Source: Rosistilla oblonga
Lineage (GTDB): Bacteria; Planctomycetota; Planctomycetia; Pirellulales; Pirellulaceae
Direction of reading: 5' to 3'
Length of the DNA stretch: 64,000 nucleotides
Assembly (NCBI RefSeq): GCF_007751715.1
Contig: NZ_CP036292.1
Location: 6,579,339 to 6,643,338 of the forward strand
In this document: one piece after another, positions 18,248-29,539 of the stretch
Position numbering within the stretch: the first letter of the stretch is position 1
Layout: each line of letters starts with the position of its first letter
The notes under the pieces: model-generated
What the model was told of the DNA's origin: nothing
What the model saw: only the letters and a program-made list of their open reading frames with translations
Databases searched by the model: none
Position numbers and translations under genes: made by a program

Positions 18248-19272
18248 TGAAGCCACGGCTGGCGATCACAACCGGCGACCCCGCGGGGGTTGGCCCCGAA
18301 CTGGCATTAAAGATTCTCGGCGATCGCGAGATCACTGATCGCTGCGTCCCGATCCTGTTTGGCGACCTGGCGATCTTACAATCGGTCGGCCAGCGGTTGG
18401 CGCTGCCGCTGCCACAACAAATCGTTCCGCGGACCGCGGGACTGGCGGCGATCGCCAAGATCGACCAACCGGCGATCTTCGATTTCGCATCTCCGCTGGA
18501 CGGCTTCCGCCCGGGGATTGTCGATCGAGCGACCGGAGCGGCTTCGTTTGCCTATGTCGTCGATGCGATCGATGCCGCGTTGGCAGGGCAGGTCGATGCA
18601 ATCGTTACCGGGCCGATTCAGAAAGAAGCCTGGCACGCGGCGGGGATCGAATTCCCCGGGCACACCGAACTGCTGGCTCAGCGATCGCAGGCCGATCGAT
18701 GCTGCATGATGCTGACCAGTCACGACGTCTCGTGCGCCCTGGTCACGGTGCATGTCGGACTGTGCGAGGTGCCGGAACTGCTGTCGACCGAAAAGATCTT
18801 GCAGACGATCCGGCTAGCCCACGCGGCGATCTCCCGACAACGCGGACGTCCCGCTCGCGTCGCCGTCTGCGGACTCAATCCGCACGCTGGCGAAGGGGGC
18901 ATGTTCGGGCAACGGGAAGAGGAGCGATGGATCGTTCCAGCGATCGAAGCCGCCCGCAGCGAAGGGCTCTCCGTGACCGGCCCCTTGCCCGCCGACACCG
19001 CGTTTGTTCCGGCGATGCGACGGCAGTCCGACGTCTACGTTTGCATGTATCACGACCAGGGCCTGATCCCGCTGAAGACGCTGGCGTTTGACGAAGCTGT
19101 CAACGTGACGCTGGGACTGCCGATCGTTCGCACCAGCGTCGATCACGGCACCGCTCTGGACATTGCTTGGCAGGGGATCGCCAGCGACACGAGCATGAAG
19201 CAAGCTATCCGCATGGCAATCGATCTGGCGAAAAACGAAGCACCAGAAGAGCCAGCCAAGGCGAACACTTAG
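18247..19272 (+). CDS. pdxA: 4-hydroxythreonine-4-phosphate dehydrogenase
   Basis: 341 aa. Oxidises 4-phosphohydroxy-L-threonine in the DXP-dependent pyridoxal phosphate pathway. ITTGDPAGVGPELALK at the N-terminus, EFPGHTELLA, YHDQGLIPLK and the C-terminal RTSVDHGTALDIA, with the metal-binding histidines, are diagnostic. Start and preceding stop share one base (TAATG), so translation is coupled to the TatD-like gene. Length is typical for PdxA. It could also be a PdxA-like paralogue with another substrate, as the pairing with a TatD-like hydrolase is unusual. Confidence 0.92.
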   Translation: MKPRLAITTGDPAGVGPELALKILGDREITDRCVPILFGDLAILQSVGQRLALPLPQQIVPRTAGLAAIAKIDQPAIFDFASPLDGFRPGIVDRATGAASFAYVVDAIDAALAGQVDAIVTGPIQKEAWHAAGIEFPGHTELLAQRSQADRCCMMLTSHDVSCALVTVHVGLCEVPELLSTEKILQTIRLAHAAISRQRGRPARVAVCGLNPHAGEGGMFGQREEERWIVPAIEAARSEGLSVTGPLPADTAFVPAMRRQSDVYVCMYHDQGLIPLKTLAFDEAVNVTLGLPIVRTSVDHGTALDIAWQGIASDTSMKQAIRMAIDLAKNEAPEEPAKANT

Positions 19273-19458
19273 TCAACGCAAATACAGAGATTAGACTAGT
19301 CGCGCCGCGACGTGAGCATTCCTTACAATCGCTCGAACATCCCGCGGCTCCCGCAGACTTGTCCCGATTCTCCCTTTTCCTACAAGCTCCCCGCCCCTCC
19401 AGTTCGATCAGCCGCAGTGGACAACCTACTGCGTCTTCTTACACCTCAAGGGCAAACG

Positions 19459-20667
19459 ATGGGGACACTGGCAGAAAGCGGCCATCAACTGAACGTCGGG
19501 GAACTGCTTCAAGAAGACATTCTCTCCAGCAGCGGCGATGTGCTGTATCGTGCAGGAGAACTGATCACCGCCGATATCGCGGCGACGATCCAACGCCACG
19601 GACTGCGCCGCGTGCTGCAAGATTCCGAACAGGCCTTCGACTCGTCGGCGACCTCCGGCATCCACCGGCAACAGCGGCTGACGATGGCCAACGAACCCTA
19701 TTCGCAGGAGCGGGCCGCGGTCCTGCGTCGCTTGATCGACGAATCGACGTTCAAGATCCGCGAAATGACAGCGACGCTACACGGCCGCGGCCGCGTCGAT
19801 TGGCAAGACCTCGCCGAAATCCCCTCGCGGTTTGCCAAGCAGAGCGAACAGGATATCGACCAGACGCTTTCGTCGACGCTGCATCAATCCGAATACCACG
19901 AACTCAGCTCGCACTGCCTGACCCTAAGCACTCTGGGAATGATGATCGCCCAAGAGATCCCGGGCTGCGATGTGGACGAGATCCTGGATGTCGGCATCGC
20001 CGGGTCGCTGCACGAAATGGGGCTCGGAGAACTGGAACTGGGGCCCGAAGCGCGGAGCCGCCGCAGCGAACTGTCGGCGTCGGACTTCGCGACCTACTCC
20101 CGACACCCGATCGTCGCCTACCAGTTGTGCGGATCGATCTCCGGCCTCAGCGACCGCGCCCGCATGGGCATCCAACACGTCCACGAACAGCTCGATGGAA
20201 CGGGATTTCCGCACGGCGTCGGCGGATCGCAAGTGAACCGGATCGCCAGGATCCTAAATGTTGCCGATGCCTACCTCACGCTGCAAAACTCGCTCGACGG
20301 CCGGCCCGCGGTTAAACCGTACGACGCACTGGTCTGCCTGCTGCACCAGGTTCGCGCCGGACGCTGCGACGCCGAAGCGGTCCGCGGCCTACTGAACCTA
20401 GTCTCGCTGTTCCCAGTAGGCAGCTTCGTTCGACTCGACGACGCGAGGATCGCTCGCGTGATCCGCAGCAATTCTCCCTACTACACCAAGCCGACGGTCG
20501 TCACGCTCGACACCGACGAACTGATCAATCTTCGCGAGTCGGACCTGCAGATCGTGGCGATCGAAGCCAATCCGTCGTCGCAAGAGATCCGGCTGCAACA
20601 AGACGAACTGCAGCGGCCGATCTGGATCCCAAGCGTTCATCAACCGCAAGGAACAAGCGCCGTCTGA
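19459..20667 (+). CDS. Degenerate HD-GYP domain protein
   Basis: 402 aa from the ATG at 19459, with AAGGG six bases upstream; an in-frame GTG at 19312 would add 49 residues of low quality. The N-terminal 130 residues carry no family I recognise. An HD-GYP-like domain covers about 145-320. The metal motif is changed: LHEMG at 184-188 replaces LHDIGK, and HVHEQLDGTGFP near 240 replaces HHExxDGxGYP. Such proteins normally degrade cyclic di-GMP; the lost Asp and Lys make an inactive sensor or scaffold likely. A C-terminal tail contains a PilZ-unlike beta-rich stretch. Confidence 0.8.
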   Translation: MGTLAESGHQLNVGELLQEDILSSSGDVLYRAGELITADIAATIQRHGLRRVLQDSEQAFDSSATSGIHRQQRLTMANEPYSQERAAVLRRLIDESTFKIREMTATLHGRGRVDWQDLAEIPSRFAKQSEQDIDQTLSSTLHQSEYHELSSHCLTLSTLGMMIAQEIPGCDVDEILDVGIAGSLHEMGLGELELGPEARSRRSELSASDFATYSRHPIVAYQLCGSISGLSDRARMGIQHVHEQLDGTGFPHGVGGSQVNRIARILNVADAYLTLQNSLDGRPAVKPYDALVCLLHQVRAGRCDAEAVRGLLNLVSLFPVGSFVRLDDARIARVIRSNSPYYTKPTVVTLDTDELINLRESDLQIVAIEANPSSQEIRLQQDELQRPIWIPSVHQPQGTSAV

Positions 20668-20729
20668 TCGATCGCAGACAGCGAACCACCAACGCGTCGC
20701 CAAAACAACGCGTTAGGCATTAAAGCAGA

Positions 20730-21650
20730 TTAGCGGCCGGCCAATGGCGTCTCTTGCCACAACGCTCGCAGCAAAAACTTTCCGTTCTGCCAGTACCGCC
20801 CCGCCAGACGCTGCGGCTCTTGCGCCATCCGGTAGCACCACTCGAGACCAGCTCGCTGGATCCATCGCGGAGCTCGCGCGACGCCGCCGGCGACGAAGTC
20901 GAACGAAGCACCGATCTGCACACAGACGGGAGCCCCGATCGCTCGATAGTTCTCCGCGATCCAGAGCTCACCCTTGGGTTGCCCCATCGCAACGTAGACG
21001 ATGTCCGGTTTACTGCTGCGAATCTGATCGATCAGATCGGCATGCTCTTGATCGTCGAGCGGCCGGAACGGGGGAGAGTGAACGCCGGCAACGATCAGGC
21101 CGGGATATCTGGCCGACAACTTATCGGCAGCGGCTTGAGCCACGCCCGGTGCACCGCCAAGGAAATAGATCCGATGCCCTTTATGCGCGGACCATTTGGT
21201 GAGCGCATAGATCAGCTCTGAACCGGCAACGCGTTCGGGCAACGGGCTGTCGGTCCAACGCGAGCGCCAGACCATCGGCATCCCATCGCAAACGATAAAC
21301 GCAGCATCGTCGTTCACCTGCCGCAACTCTGGATGCTGCGACGTGAGCATGTTGTAGTTCAGGTTCGCCGTGATGAAGTAGCCGGGTTGGCCCGCGGCGA
21401 CCAAGCGGTCGACATGCTGCAGAGTCTGGCCGAGAGTGAGCCGCGAAAAGGGGACACCCCAGATCTCGACAGCCTCGGGCTTTGCTGGCGACCGGTCACC
21501 GTTCGAATCGGGTTCCGCCAGCGCCTCTTCGACACGCGCCTCCAACTGGACGATTTGAGCTTCCAGCTTGGAGAGCGCGCGATCGGCATGAACCGGTTTG
21601 CGGTCCAGAAACACCTGGGCCGCGGCATTCGTTTGGAAAGCGTTGGACAT
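20730..21650 (-). CDS. WecG/TagA/CpsF family glycosyltransferase
   Basis: 306 aa, GT26 family. Transfers N-acetylmannosamine(uronic acid) or a related sugar to a lipid-linked acceptor in envelope polysaccharide synthesis. An N-terminal extension of about 55 residues contains a predicted coiled coil (LEAQIVQLEARVEEAL). The core shows ITANLNYNMLT, CDGMPMVW, YFLGGAPGVAQ, VAMGQPKGE and the final GLEWCYRMAQEPQRLAGRY. It stands three bases after the stop of the Cys-rich gene, so both may share a transcript. Sugar specificity is not readable. Confidence 0.9.
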   Translation of the reverse strand: MSNAFQTNAAAQVFLDRKPVHADRALSKLEAQIVQLEARVEEALAEPDSNGDRSPAKPEAVEIWGVPFSRLTLGQTLQHVDRLVAAGQPGYFITANLNYNMLTSQHPELRQVNDDAAFIVCDGMPMVWRSRWTDSPLPERVAGSELIYALTKWSAHKGHRIYFLGGAPGVAQAAADKLSARYPGLIVAGVHSPPFRPLDDQEHADLIDQIRSSKPDIVYVAMGQPKGELWIAENYRAIGAPVCVQIGASFDFVAGGVARAPRWIQRAGLEWCYRMAQEPQRLAGRYWQNGKFLLRALWQETPLAGR

Positions 21651-21653
21651 CGA

Positions 21654-22208
21654 TTAGAGCTCGTAGGAGTGGACGACCAAATCGCCGGTGTAACGCTGCA
21701 CGATGTTAATTTTCGTACCACAGGGCCAGCAGTATTGGAAGACGCAACGGCCCAGCAGATCGCGCGACTTGCTGACCTCGGGAGGGCAGGTGGTGCAGCA
21801 CAAAGGAACGCACAACGCGACTTCGGTCGGGCAGCATCCGGTCGGCACCTGCACGACAACCTGTCCCGCCTGACCTGCTTTGCACTTGTGCATCAACATC
21901 GCCAAGATCGGATGGTTGCGATAGATAACTCGCGGTTGTTCGCAGCAATGACCGCCGCGGGAATACGCCGCTGGGGCGGGTGAATAGATCGGTGCGTAAG
22001 ATTCGTAAGTCGATTCCATCACGGGCGGAGCCGTTTCGATCATCACCGAGTGATCCTCTTGGACCGGTGCATTGATAGCTTCGGGAACGGCGATCTCTTC
22101 GTATGCGACAGGGCTGACCAAGACGTCCAGCCAGCCGGCTGATGCGGGGACCGCGATCGCCGCGACAGCGGCAAACAGCGTGGTTCGGATGGATAATTTA
22201 GCGTTCAT
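21654..22208 (-). CDS. Cys-rich secreted protein
   Basis: 184 aa from the ATG at 22208; a signal peptide (KLSIRTTLFAAVAAIAVPASA) follows it. The mature part has a Pro/Tyr-rich region, then 15 or so cysteines in pairs and CxxC spacings (HCCEQP, TGCCPTE, PLCCTTCPP, YCWPCG). Planctomycetal envelopes contain Cys-rich, disulfide-cross-linked proteins, so a cell wall role is plausible. I do not recognise a named domain. Confidence 0.75.
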   Translation of the reverse strand: MNAKLSIRTTLFAAVAAIAVPASAGWLDVLVSPVAYEEIAVPEAINAPVQEDHSVMIETAPPVMESTYESYAPIYSPAPAAYSRGGHCCEQPRVIYRNHPILAMLMHKCKAGQAGQVVVQVPTGCCPTEVALCVPLCCTTCPPEVSKSRDLLGRCVFQYCWPCGTKINIVQRYTGDLVVHSYEL

Positions 22209-22913
22209 GGTCACGGGTATCTCGTTTGCGGTTCGGTTGGATACGAAACAGCACACCCCCTCGGCATGCCAATTCACTCAACCCTAGTGCGCAGCGGTGG
22301 CAATCCAAGCGAAGGACCTGAAGGAAGACTTGGGCAGCGACCAGGAACCGTTCCGCCTGAAATGACTGTTCCGAAGATCCGGATTACGACGCCCATCGCT
22401 CGACCGAACAGAAGCTCCCCCGTCCCTAAAAACGCTACCAAAAGGAACCCGTTTCGGTGCTGGCGTGTCTTAAAACTGGCAGCGGCTGGACTCTGGCTTG
22501 CGGCGAATTCAGCAAGCATTTCCAGGGCAAATAGGGAAAAGTAGTTTTAGATAATGAGGAGGAATCGAACAGATTTGCCCTTTTGCATTCGCAAACGCTT
22601 TGTCATATTGACCGAATAGATGGATTGGAACGGGCTAAAAGTCCGTAAAAAATGGCCTATGGCGATTGATTAGACGTTAAGTTCCGCTCTGAACGGCTTG
22701 ATCGTCAAATCGCTTCCCTTGCCGCAACTGCGGACCGAGGTCGAAGAATCGAAAAAATCGTTACAGATTGCCTCGGTTCCCTGCCAGGTCAAGGGCCAGC
22801 CAAGCCGAAGTAAAGACTTGTAAAGATTTGTGTTTTCTATCGCTCGTGTTAGAGCGTCGCCCACTTGTATCAAGCGACTGCCGCGACCAGCACAAGATGT
22901 TCAGGTGACATCA
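22209..22913. other. Long divergent spacer upstream of fusA
   Basis: About 700 bases between the Cys-rich gene and fusA. Short frames exist on both strands, but none has a ribosome site or family resemblance. An isolated AGGAGG at 22557-22562 is followed by no usable start. TTGACC at 22608-22613 could be a -35 box, without a clear -10. It probably contains the promoters of both flanking genes and a long fusA leader. Confidence 0.5.
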
Positions 22914-25013
<2,100 letters not shown>

Positions 25014-25045
25014 TCTACTTCGAACCTCCGTTGTCCATATAACGC

Positions 25046-25085
25046 AAAGGCCACGTCGATCGATCGACGTGGCCTTTGTTTTTTT
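25046..25085 (+). terminator. Intrinsic terminator of fusA
   Basis: A perfect 32-base palindrome (25046-25077, arms of 16 bases) is followed by G and seven T residues. It lies 33 bases after the fusA stop, between convergent genes; there is no T-tract for the minus strand. Confidence 0.93.
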
Positions 25086-25138
25086 AATGCCAGCGGACAA
25101 GCGGCCCGCCAGCGAATTCAAACCGCTGGCGGATCGCG

Positions 25139-26761
25139 TTACGCTTCGTCGCCCGATTCCAGAATCTCGCGAGCCCGATCCGCGTCGCGGTTTGCGACCA
25201 GGACGGGGATTCCCTTGCTGGGGTTCCCAACGCCCGACAGCATCACGCTGGCGTTGGCACCTTGAGTGAAGCTCTGGATCCCGGCGCCACCCAATTGCGC
25301 CTGGATGATGCTCGCTTCGGTCGCCGAGTCGGCCCGAGCGATTACGACCTGAACCAGATCGCCCGGCTGAGGTTCAAAATAGCGATCCTCTGTGACCGAC
25401 AAACCTGGCTCGACTCGGTCGGCGGTTTCTTGAGCGTCCTGAGCCCAACCGGGATGAATCTCGACCATCGCACCTGCGGCAACGCTTGCTCCCGCGGCAG
25501 TCAACCATCCGCGATGCAGATCGCTGATCGCCTGTCGCGATGCGGTCGGCGTGTCGCTCGGGGCACCATCGGCATTCTTCACCGGTGCGAAGATCTCCGC
25601 GGCAACCCCTTCGACAACAAACGCGTTTTTCGCCATCGGCAGCAGGTCGAAGATGAACCGTTCGAACTTGATAGCGTTCGGATCAGCGGGCGAGACCGCG
25701 TTGCCGCTGCCGTCGAGATGGGGGACCTTTTTATAGGCGCGATTGAACGCCAGCTTGTCGTCGTGATCGGTCGCCATCTTCAGGAAAGACGTTTTGAAAA
25801 CATGGATCGCGATATTGCCAGCCCACAGCCGCAGCGAACCATCAGCCTCGGTCTGCCGAGCCGCCGCTTCGGGCAGGTGAATGTATTCGATAATCTGCAC
25901 CTTCCCGTCGACCAGCACGACATTGCCGACGCGTTCCAGAGGGTCGCGTTTGCGAACAACCTGAGTCGTCATGTCGCTGTCGGCGAGGATGTGATGCCCG
26001 ATCAGGGCAGCGTCGCAGGGATTGGCTAGCGGATTGTCGACCTGAGCGTAGGCGAGGTGTTCGATGCCGCGCGAGATCGCATCCTTCAAGCAACCGCTGG
26101 CGGCAAGCGCCGAAACCGTGCCACCGTGCCCGTCGGGGCTGAGCGCCAATTCATGCTTCGACTGCAGCAGCACGCGACCTGTCGCCCGATCGACTGCCGG
26201 CATCGTTCCCTGACAAAAGACGTGCAACTGGTCGTCGTGTAGCCCCAGGTTGTCGGTCTCCGCAAAATATTCGATCGTCTCAGCATGGGTTGCCGGACTG
26301 GTCATCACGTACAGCGGGATCATCACCTGATAGCGTTCGCAGATCGCCGCTAAAAGATCGGCGTGCATCTGAAAGAGTGTTCGCTGCGAGACCGGGCCGA
26401 TCGGAAACAGGCCCTTCGGTTTCTCAAACCCCAGTCGCGAGCCTTGGCCTCCGGCGACCAAGATCATCCCGACCTTGCCGGCCGCCAGCGCTTCGCTGCC
26501 CGCTTCGACAGCTTGATCGATACTCCAGGCGGCTCCCGATCCATCGGCGCGGACGGCGCGTGGCGGCTCGGCGCGACTAGCGATCGCCTCGAGATCGACC
26601 TCCGCATCGGCGGCGTCGATCAAGCGTTGCAGCCGCGCGAAATCGATCTGCTCGATCTGTTCCGTAAGCTGCTGCCGCTGCGTGGAATCGATGTGATCCC
26701 AGAATTGAAGCAGATGTTCCTGACCGAAGCTGGCGAGTTTTGATTGCAATGAAGTATTCAT
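25139..26761 (-). CDS. Eukaryotic-type UDP-N-acetylhexosamine pyrophosphorylase fused to DUF2007
   Basis: 540 aa from the ATG at 26761, with AGGAA just upstream. Residues about 40-450 form a UDPGP/UAP1-type nucleotidyltransferase: LVAGGQGSRLGFEKPKG, QVDNPLANPCD, and GNIAIHVF. It makes UDP-sugars from sugar-1-phosphate and UTP, by family probably UDP-GlcNAc or UDP-GalNAc. Residues about 470-535 resemble DUF2007 (VQVVIARADSATEASIIQAQL), a small ferredoxin-like module seen in putative signalling proteins. I am not aware of this fusion as a standard arrangement. The end of the lipoate ligase-like gene lies 50 bases upstream on the same strand. Confidence 0.85.
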   Translation of the reverse strand: MNTSLQSKLASFGQEHLLQFWDHIDSTQRQQLTEQIEQIDFARLQRLIDAADAEVDLEAIASRAEPPRAVRADGSGAAWSIDQAVEAGSEALAAGKVGMILVAGGQGSRLGFEKPKGLFPIGPVSQRTLFQMHADLLAAICERYQVMIPLYVMTSPATHAETIEYFAETDNLGLHDDQLHVFCQGTMPAVDRATGRVLLQSKHELALSPDGHGGTVSALAASGCLKDAISRGIEHLAYAQVDNPLANPCDAALIGHHILADSDMTTQVVRKRDPLERVGNVVLVDGKVQIIEYIHLPEAAARQTEADGSLRLWAGNIAIHVFKTSFLKMATDHDDKLAFNRAYKKVPHLDGSGNAVSPADPNAIKFERFIFDLLPMAKNAFVVEGVAAEIFAPVKNADGAPSDTPTASRQAISDLHRGWLTAAGASVAAGAMVEIHPGWAQDAQETADRVEPGLSVTEDRYFEPQPGDLVQVVIARADSATEASIIQAQLGGAGIQSFTQGANASVMLSGVGNPSKGIPVLVANRDADRAREILESGDEA

Positions 26762-26811
26762 AGGTTCCTGGGTCGGTAGGGAGTTCTTACGGGAACGCAT
26801 GCCGTGCAAAT

Positions 26812-27537
26812 TTAATGCCGAAAATTCCATTCCGACTTACTGTAACGCGATTCTACTAACTGATGGACACGTTCTTGGGGCCATTGTTGCAGGTTCCCCT
26901 GAACTTCAAAGGCATCAGCCATCGCGTCGCGCAGCCGCTGTTCACCCAGCGGCAGGTTAATCACAAACTGATCGTGCGATCGTCCCTCGCGGTAGTCGGG
27001 CTGGCGGGGGGGAACGCGGAGCGTCTGCTGCACCAAATCGATGGGGAAATCGAACAACAGCGTTCCATGGTAGAGCAGATGGCGGCGGGCGACGCGCAAG
27101 CTGTTGCCGGAGAACTTACGATTCTGCCAGGTGAGATCGCAGGTCCCTTGGAATTCGATCCGCCCCAACAGCCGAGCGACCGCGTCGCAGATCGTCTGCA
27201 TGACAAACTGATGGGCGCGATCGAGGTCCTTCAGTTCCGGACGGAGGTCGGTATTAAGGACCAGCGAATACAACAGGCAGCCCGGCCCCACGGTGACCGA
27301 GGTTCCGCCGCTGCAACGCCGCAGGATGGGGATCGAGACCGAATCGCAGAACTCGCGATTCACCTCGTCCTCGACTTTGGAGCCACGGCCGACGACCACC
27401 GTCGGACGATCGAACTTCCACAGCCGCAGCACCTCGCTATCAGATTGGCTGCCGGCCGCCTCGGCCGCCTCCAACAACGCCTCGTCGAGCGCTAGATTTC
27501 CCGCGGACTGGGGCAACGATAGATCGAGTAACTGCAT
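26812..27537 (-). CDS. Lipoate-protein ligase A family protein
   Basis: 241 aa BPL/LplA/LipB-fold protein. It attaches or transfers lipoyl or octanoyl groups to enzymes such as glycine cleavage H protein. The N-terminus SAGNLALDEALLEAA, the RRCSGGTSVTVGPGCLLYS motif and the Lys-containing NRKFSGNSLR are typical of the family. At 241 aa it lacks the accessory C-terminal domain of E. coli LplA, so it may be an octanoyl- or lipoyl-transferase instead. Directly upstream of the UDP-sugar pyrophosphorylase on the same strand. Confidence 0.82.
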   Translation of the reverse strand: MQLLDLSLPQSAGNLALDEALLEAAEAAGSQSDSEVLRLWKFDRPTVVVGRGSKVEDEVNREFCDSVSIPILRRCSGGTSVTVGPGCLLYSLVLNTDLRPELKDLDRAHQFVMQTICDAVARLLGRIEFQGTCDLTWQNRKFSGNSLRVARRHLLYHGTLLFDFPIDLVQQTLRVPPRQPDYREGRSHDQFVINLPLGEQRLRDAMADAFEVQGNLQQWPQERVHQLVESRYSKSEWNFRH

Positions 27538-27947
27538 AGATTTGGGTCGTCAAAGGTTCTCGGGACGCGAGCACCATCGCTCGGTGCTGCCATTCAAGCG
27601 GTGAATCGCTTCGGTTTCCATCCCCCCAGAAGCGCCCAGCCGCCGGGGGAGTCGACGTTGCGAAAATGCAACGCTTGTGCCGTCGGTGAAACAAGCTGGT
27701 GGAGATAGCGAAACATTGCCGAAAAGGCTGTCGACAGGGAGCGGCTGGGACTTTAATTTTTTTTGAAAAACGTAACTACTTACCCATTGCGGATTTGCCT
27801 CTGCGGCTCGGCAAGTAATGATTTGCATATTGGTTACCCGCTGGACACACTAAAGATGTCTATCGCACGCGATGTGCATAGAGGCCTTGGTCCAGTTGAA
27901 ATCGCTATCAATCTTTTCAGCCCCGAATCGCATCGGTCGGATTTGTT
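27538..27947. other. Divergent region upstream of the YTV-type gene
   Basis: About 410 bases between the divergent lipoate ligase-like and YTV genes. An A/T-rich stretch at 27755-27775 and an imperfect hairpin (about 27871-27892) close to the YTV start are visible. No gene was recognised. No confident promoter could be assigned. Confidence 0.4.
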
Positions 27948-29396
27948 ATGACGCACAAAAAGAACATCATCGCCCTTGTTTCGCTCTGCACGGCAGTCTC
28001 CGTGCCGGCTGCGGTCGAAGCTCAAGATGAGTGCTGTTTCCGCCCAGCCTACCGAATGCAATGTGAAACCGTCTACGAAGAGCAGAAGGTCACAAACTAC
28101 CGATTGGTTTATGAAACCAATTATGTCGAGCGGGAGATCACCGAAGAGAAGCCGGTTGTCGAGACCAAGATGGAACAGCGGACCTATCGAGTCGCTAAAC
28201 CGATCGTCGAGACGACCTATCGCGAAGATCGCTACACGGTCATGAAGCCAGTGCTGGAGACCAGCTATCGCGAAGAGATGCGAGCCCAGACTCGGTACGT
28301 CACCGAAACCGCCGAACGCGAGGAACAGGTCACGACCTATCGCCCCGTGACGACCACGCAATATCAACAGCAACAACAGGTCGTTCAACGCCCGGTTGTC
28401 GAAACGCAATATCAAACCGAAAACGTCACGACCTTCCGTCCCGTCACAACGGTTCAACAGCAGGTCGTCGACCAAGGTGGCTACGTCGCCCAGCAATACG
28501 TTCAACCGGGAACCGTCGGCTACGCAGCTCAGTGGAATCCAGCCGCTTATTATCAGCCCGGCCCCTTCGGCGTCTTTGCCACTCGTCGCGGTGCGTACCA
28601 AGCGGTCCCCTACGCGACGCCAGCGACAGTTCAAACTCAGATGACCTATCGCCCGAACTACGTCACACAACAATACCAACAAACGACGATGGTCCCGCAG
28701 GTTGTTCAACAACAGCGTCCGATCCAAGTCACACGTATGCAAAGCGAAGTTGTCACGCAAAACATCCCCGTCCAGGTGACGACGATGCAACCGACGACCG
28801 AGGTTCGCAAGATCCCATATCAAGTCAGTCGTCCGGTTACCGAATACATCAAGCATCAGGTTCCCGTTCAGTCTTACAAGATGGTTCCCGAGGAACACGT
28901 CCGCCGCGTTCCCGTGCAAACCCAACGGATCACCTACGAAACGCGTGTAGAACAGGTCCCGGTCAAGGTCTACAAGACGCAGACGGTTGTTAAGAAGGTT
29001 CGCGTTCCGCAAACGACAGCTCGCTACGTTCCCTACACCACGACGCGATTGGTACCACGCCAAGTCATGCAACGCGTGCCGCTGACCTATTACGATCCCT
29101 ACAGCGCTGCGATCGTCTCCAGCTCGCCCGTCGAGACATCGATGTCCATCACCCCCACGCCAGCTGAAGCCACGGAAGATAAACCAGGCGTCACATCGCA
29201 CAAGGTAGAGACCGAACTGGAAGCAGTCGAAGAGGTTGAAGAAGTCGACAGCCCCGAACCAACAGCAGATCCAGCGACCGACGCACCTGCAAAAGACTCG
29301 ACGATCGACAGCCCAAGCGACAAAGATCCGATCGATGCTCCAACGCTCAACGGTCCGGGCAACGGGGCAAACGATCGCCCATCGACGGAAGCTTAA
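27948..29396 (+). CDS. YTV-type repeat envelope protein
   Basis: 482 aa. Signal peptide (about 1-25, NIIALVSLCTAVSVPAAVEA), then DECCFRP and a body made of repeats rich in Tyr, Thr, Val, Gln, Arg and Glu, such as YRLVYETNYVERE, VVETKMEQRTYRV and IVETTYRED. A second repeat zone lies at 250-380 with RxVPVQ and KVYKTQ units. The last 90 residues are acidic, Pro/Asp-rich and probably disordered. This fits the YTV proteins first noted in Rhodopirellula baltica cell wall studies, thought to be cross-linked structural wall components. Function is inferred from composition and family resemblance. Confidence 0.8.
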   Translation: MTHKKNIIALVSLCTAVSVPAAVEAQDECCFRPAYRMQCETVYEEQKVTNYRLVYETNYVEREITEEKPVVETKMEQRTYRVAKPIVETTYREDRYTVMKPVLETSYREEMRAQTRYVTETAEREEQVTTYRPVTTTQYQQQQQVVQRPVVETQYQTENVTTFRPVTTVQQQVVDQGGYVAQQYVQPGTVGYAAQWNPAAYYQPGPFGVFATRRGAYQAVPYATPATVQTQMTYRPNYVTQQYQQTTMVPQVVQQQRPIQVTRMQSEVVTQNIPVQVTTMQPTTEVRKIPYQVSRPVTEYIKHQVPVQSYKMVPEEHVRRVPVQTQRITYETRVEQVPVKVYKTQTVVKKVRVPQTTARYVPYTTTRLVPRQVMQRVPLTYYDPYSAAIVSSSPVETSMSITPTPAEATEDKPGVTSHKVETELEAVEEVEEVDSPEPTADPATDAPAKDSTIDSPSDKDPIDAPTLNGPGNGANDRPSTEA

Positions 29397-29539
29397 GCAG
29401 TCCCCATCGGGTTGTAACGCTGCGGAACGTAAAAACCAGCTCTTTTGTGGTTGTTCCGTGCCTCATCGCCCAGCGGTTGATTAATCTAGAGACGAAATCC
29501 AACGTCCTCGATATTTAGAATCAATCCTGGGAGATATCC

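Noticed and set aside
22557-22562. Perfect AGGAGG in the fusA upstream spacer
   Set aside because: No start codon at suitable distance opens more than about 12 codons, so no gene is called.
27834-29201. 455-codon open frame antisense to the YTV-type gene
   Set aside because: The plus-strand frame has a signal peptide and regular protein repeats; the antisense frame only mirrors the codon repeats.
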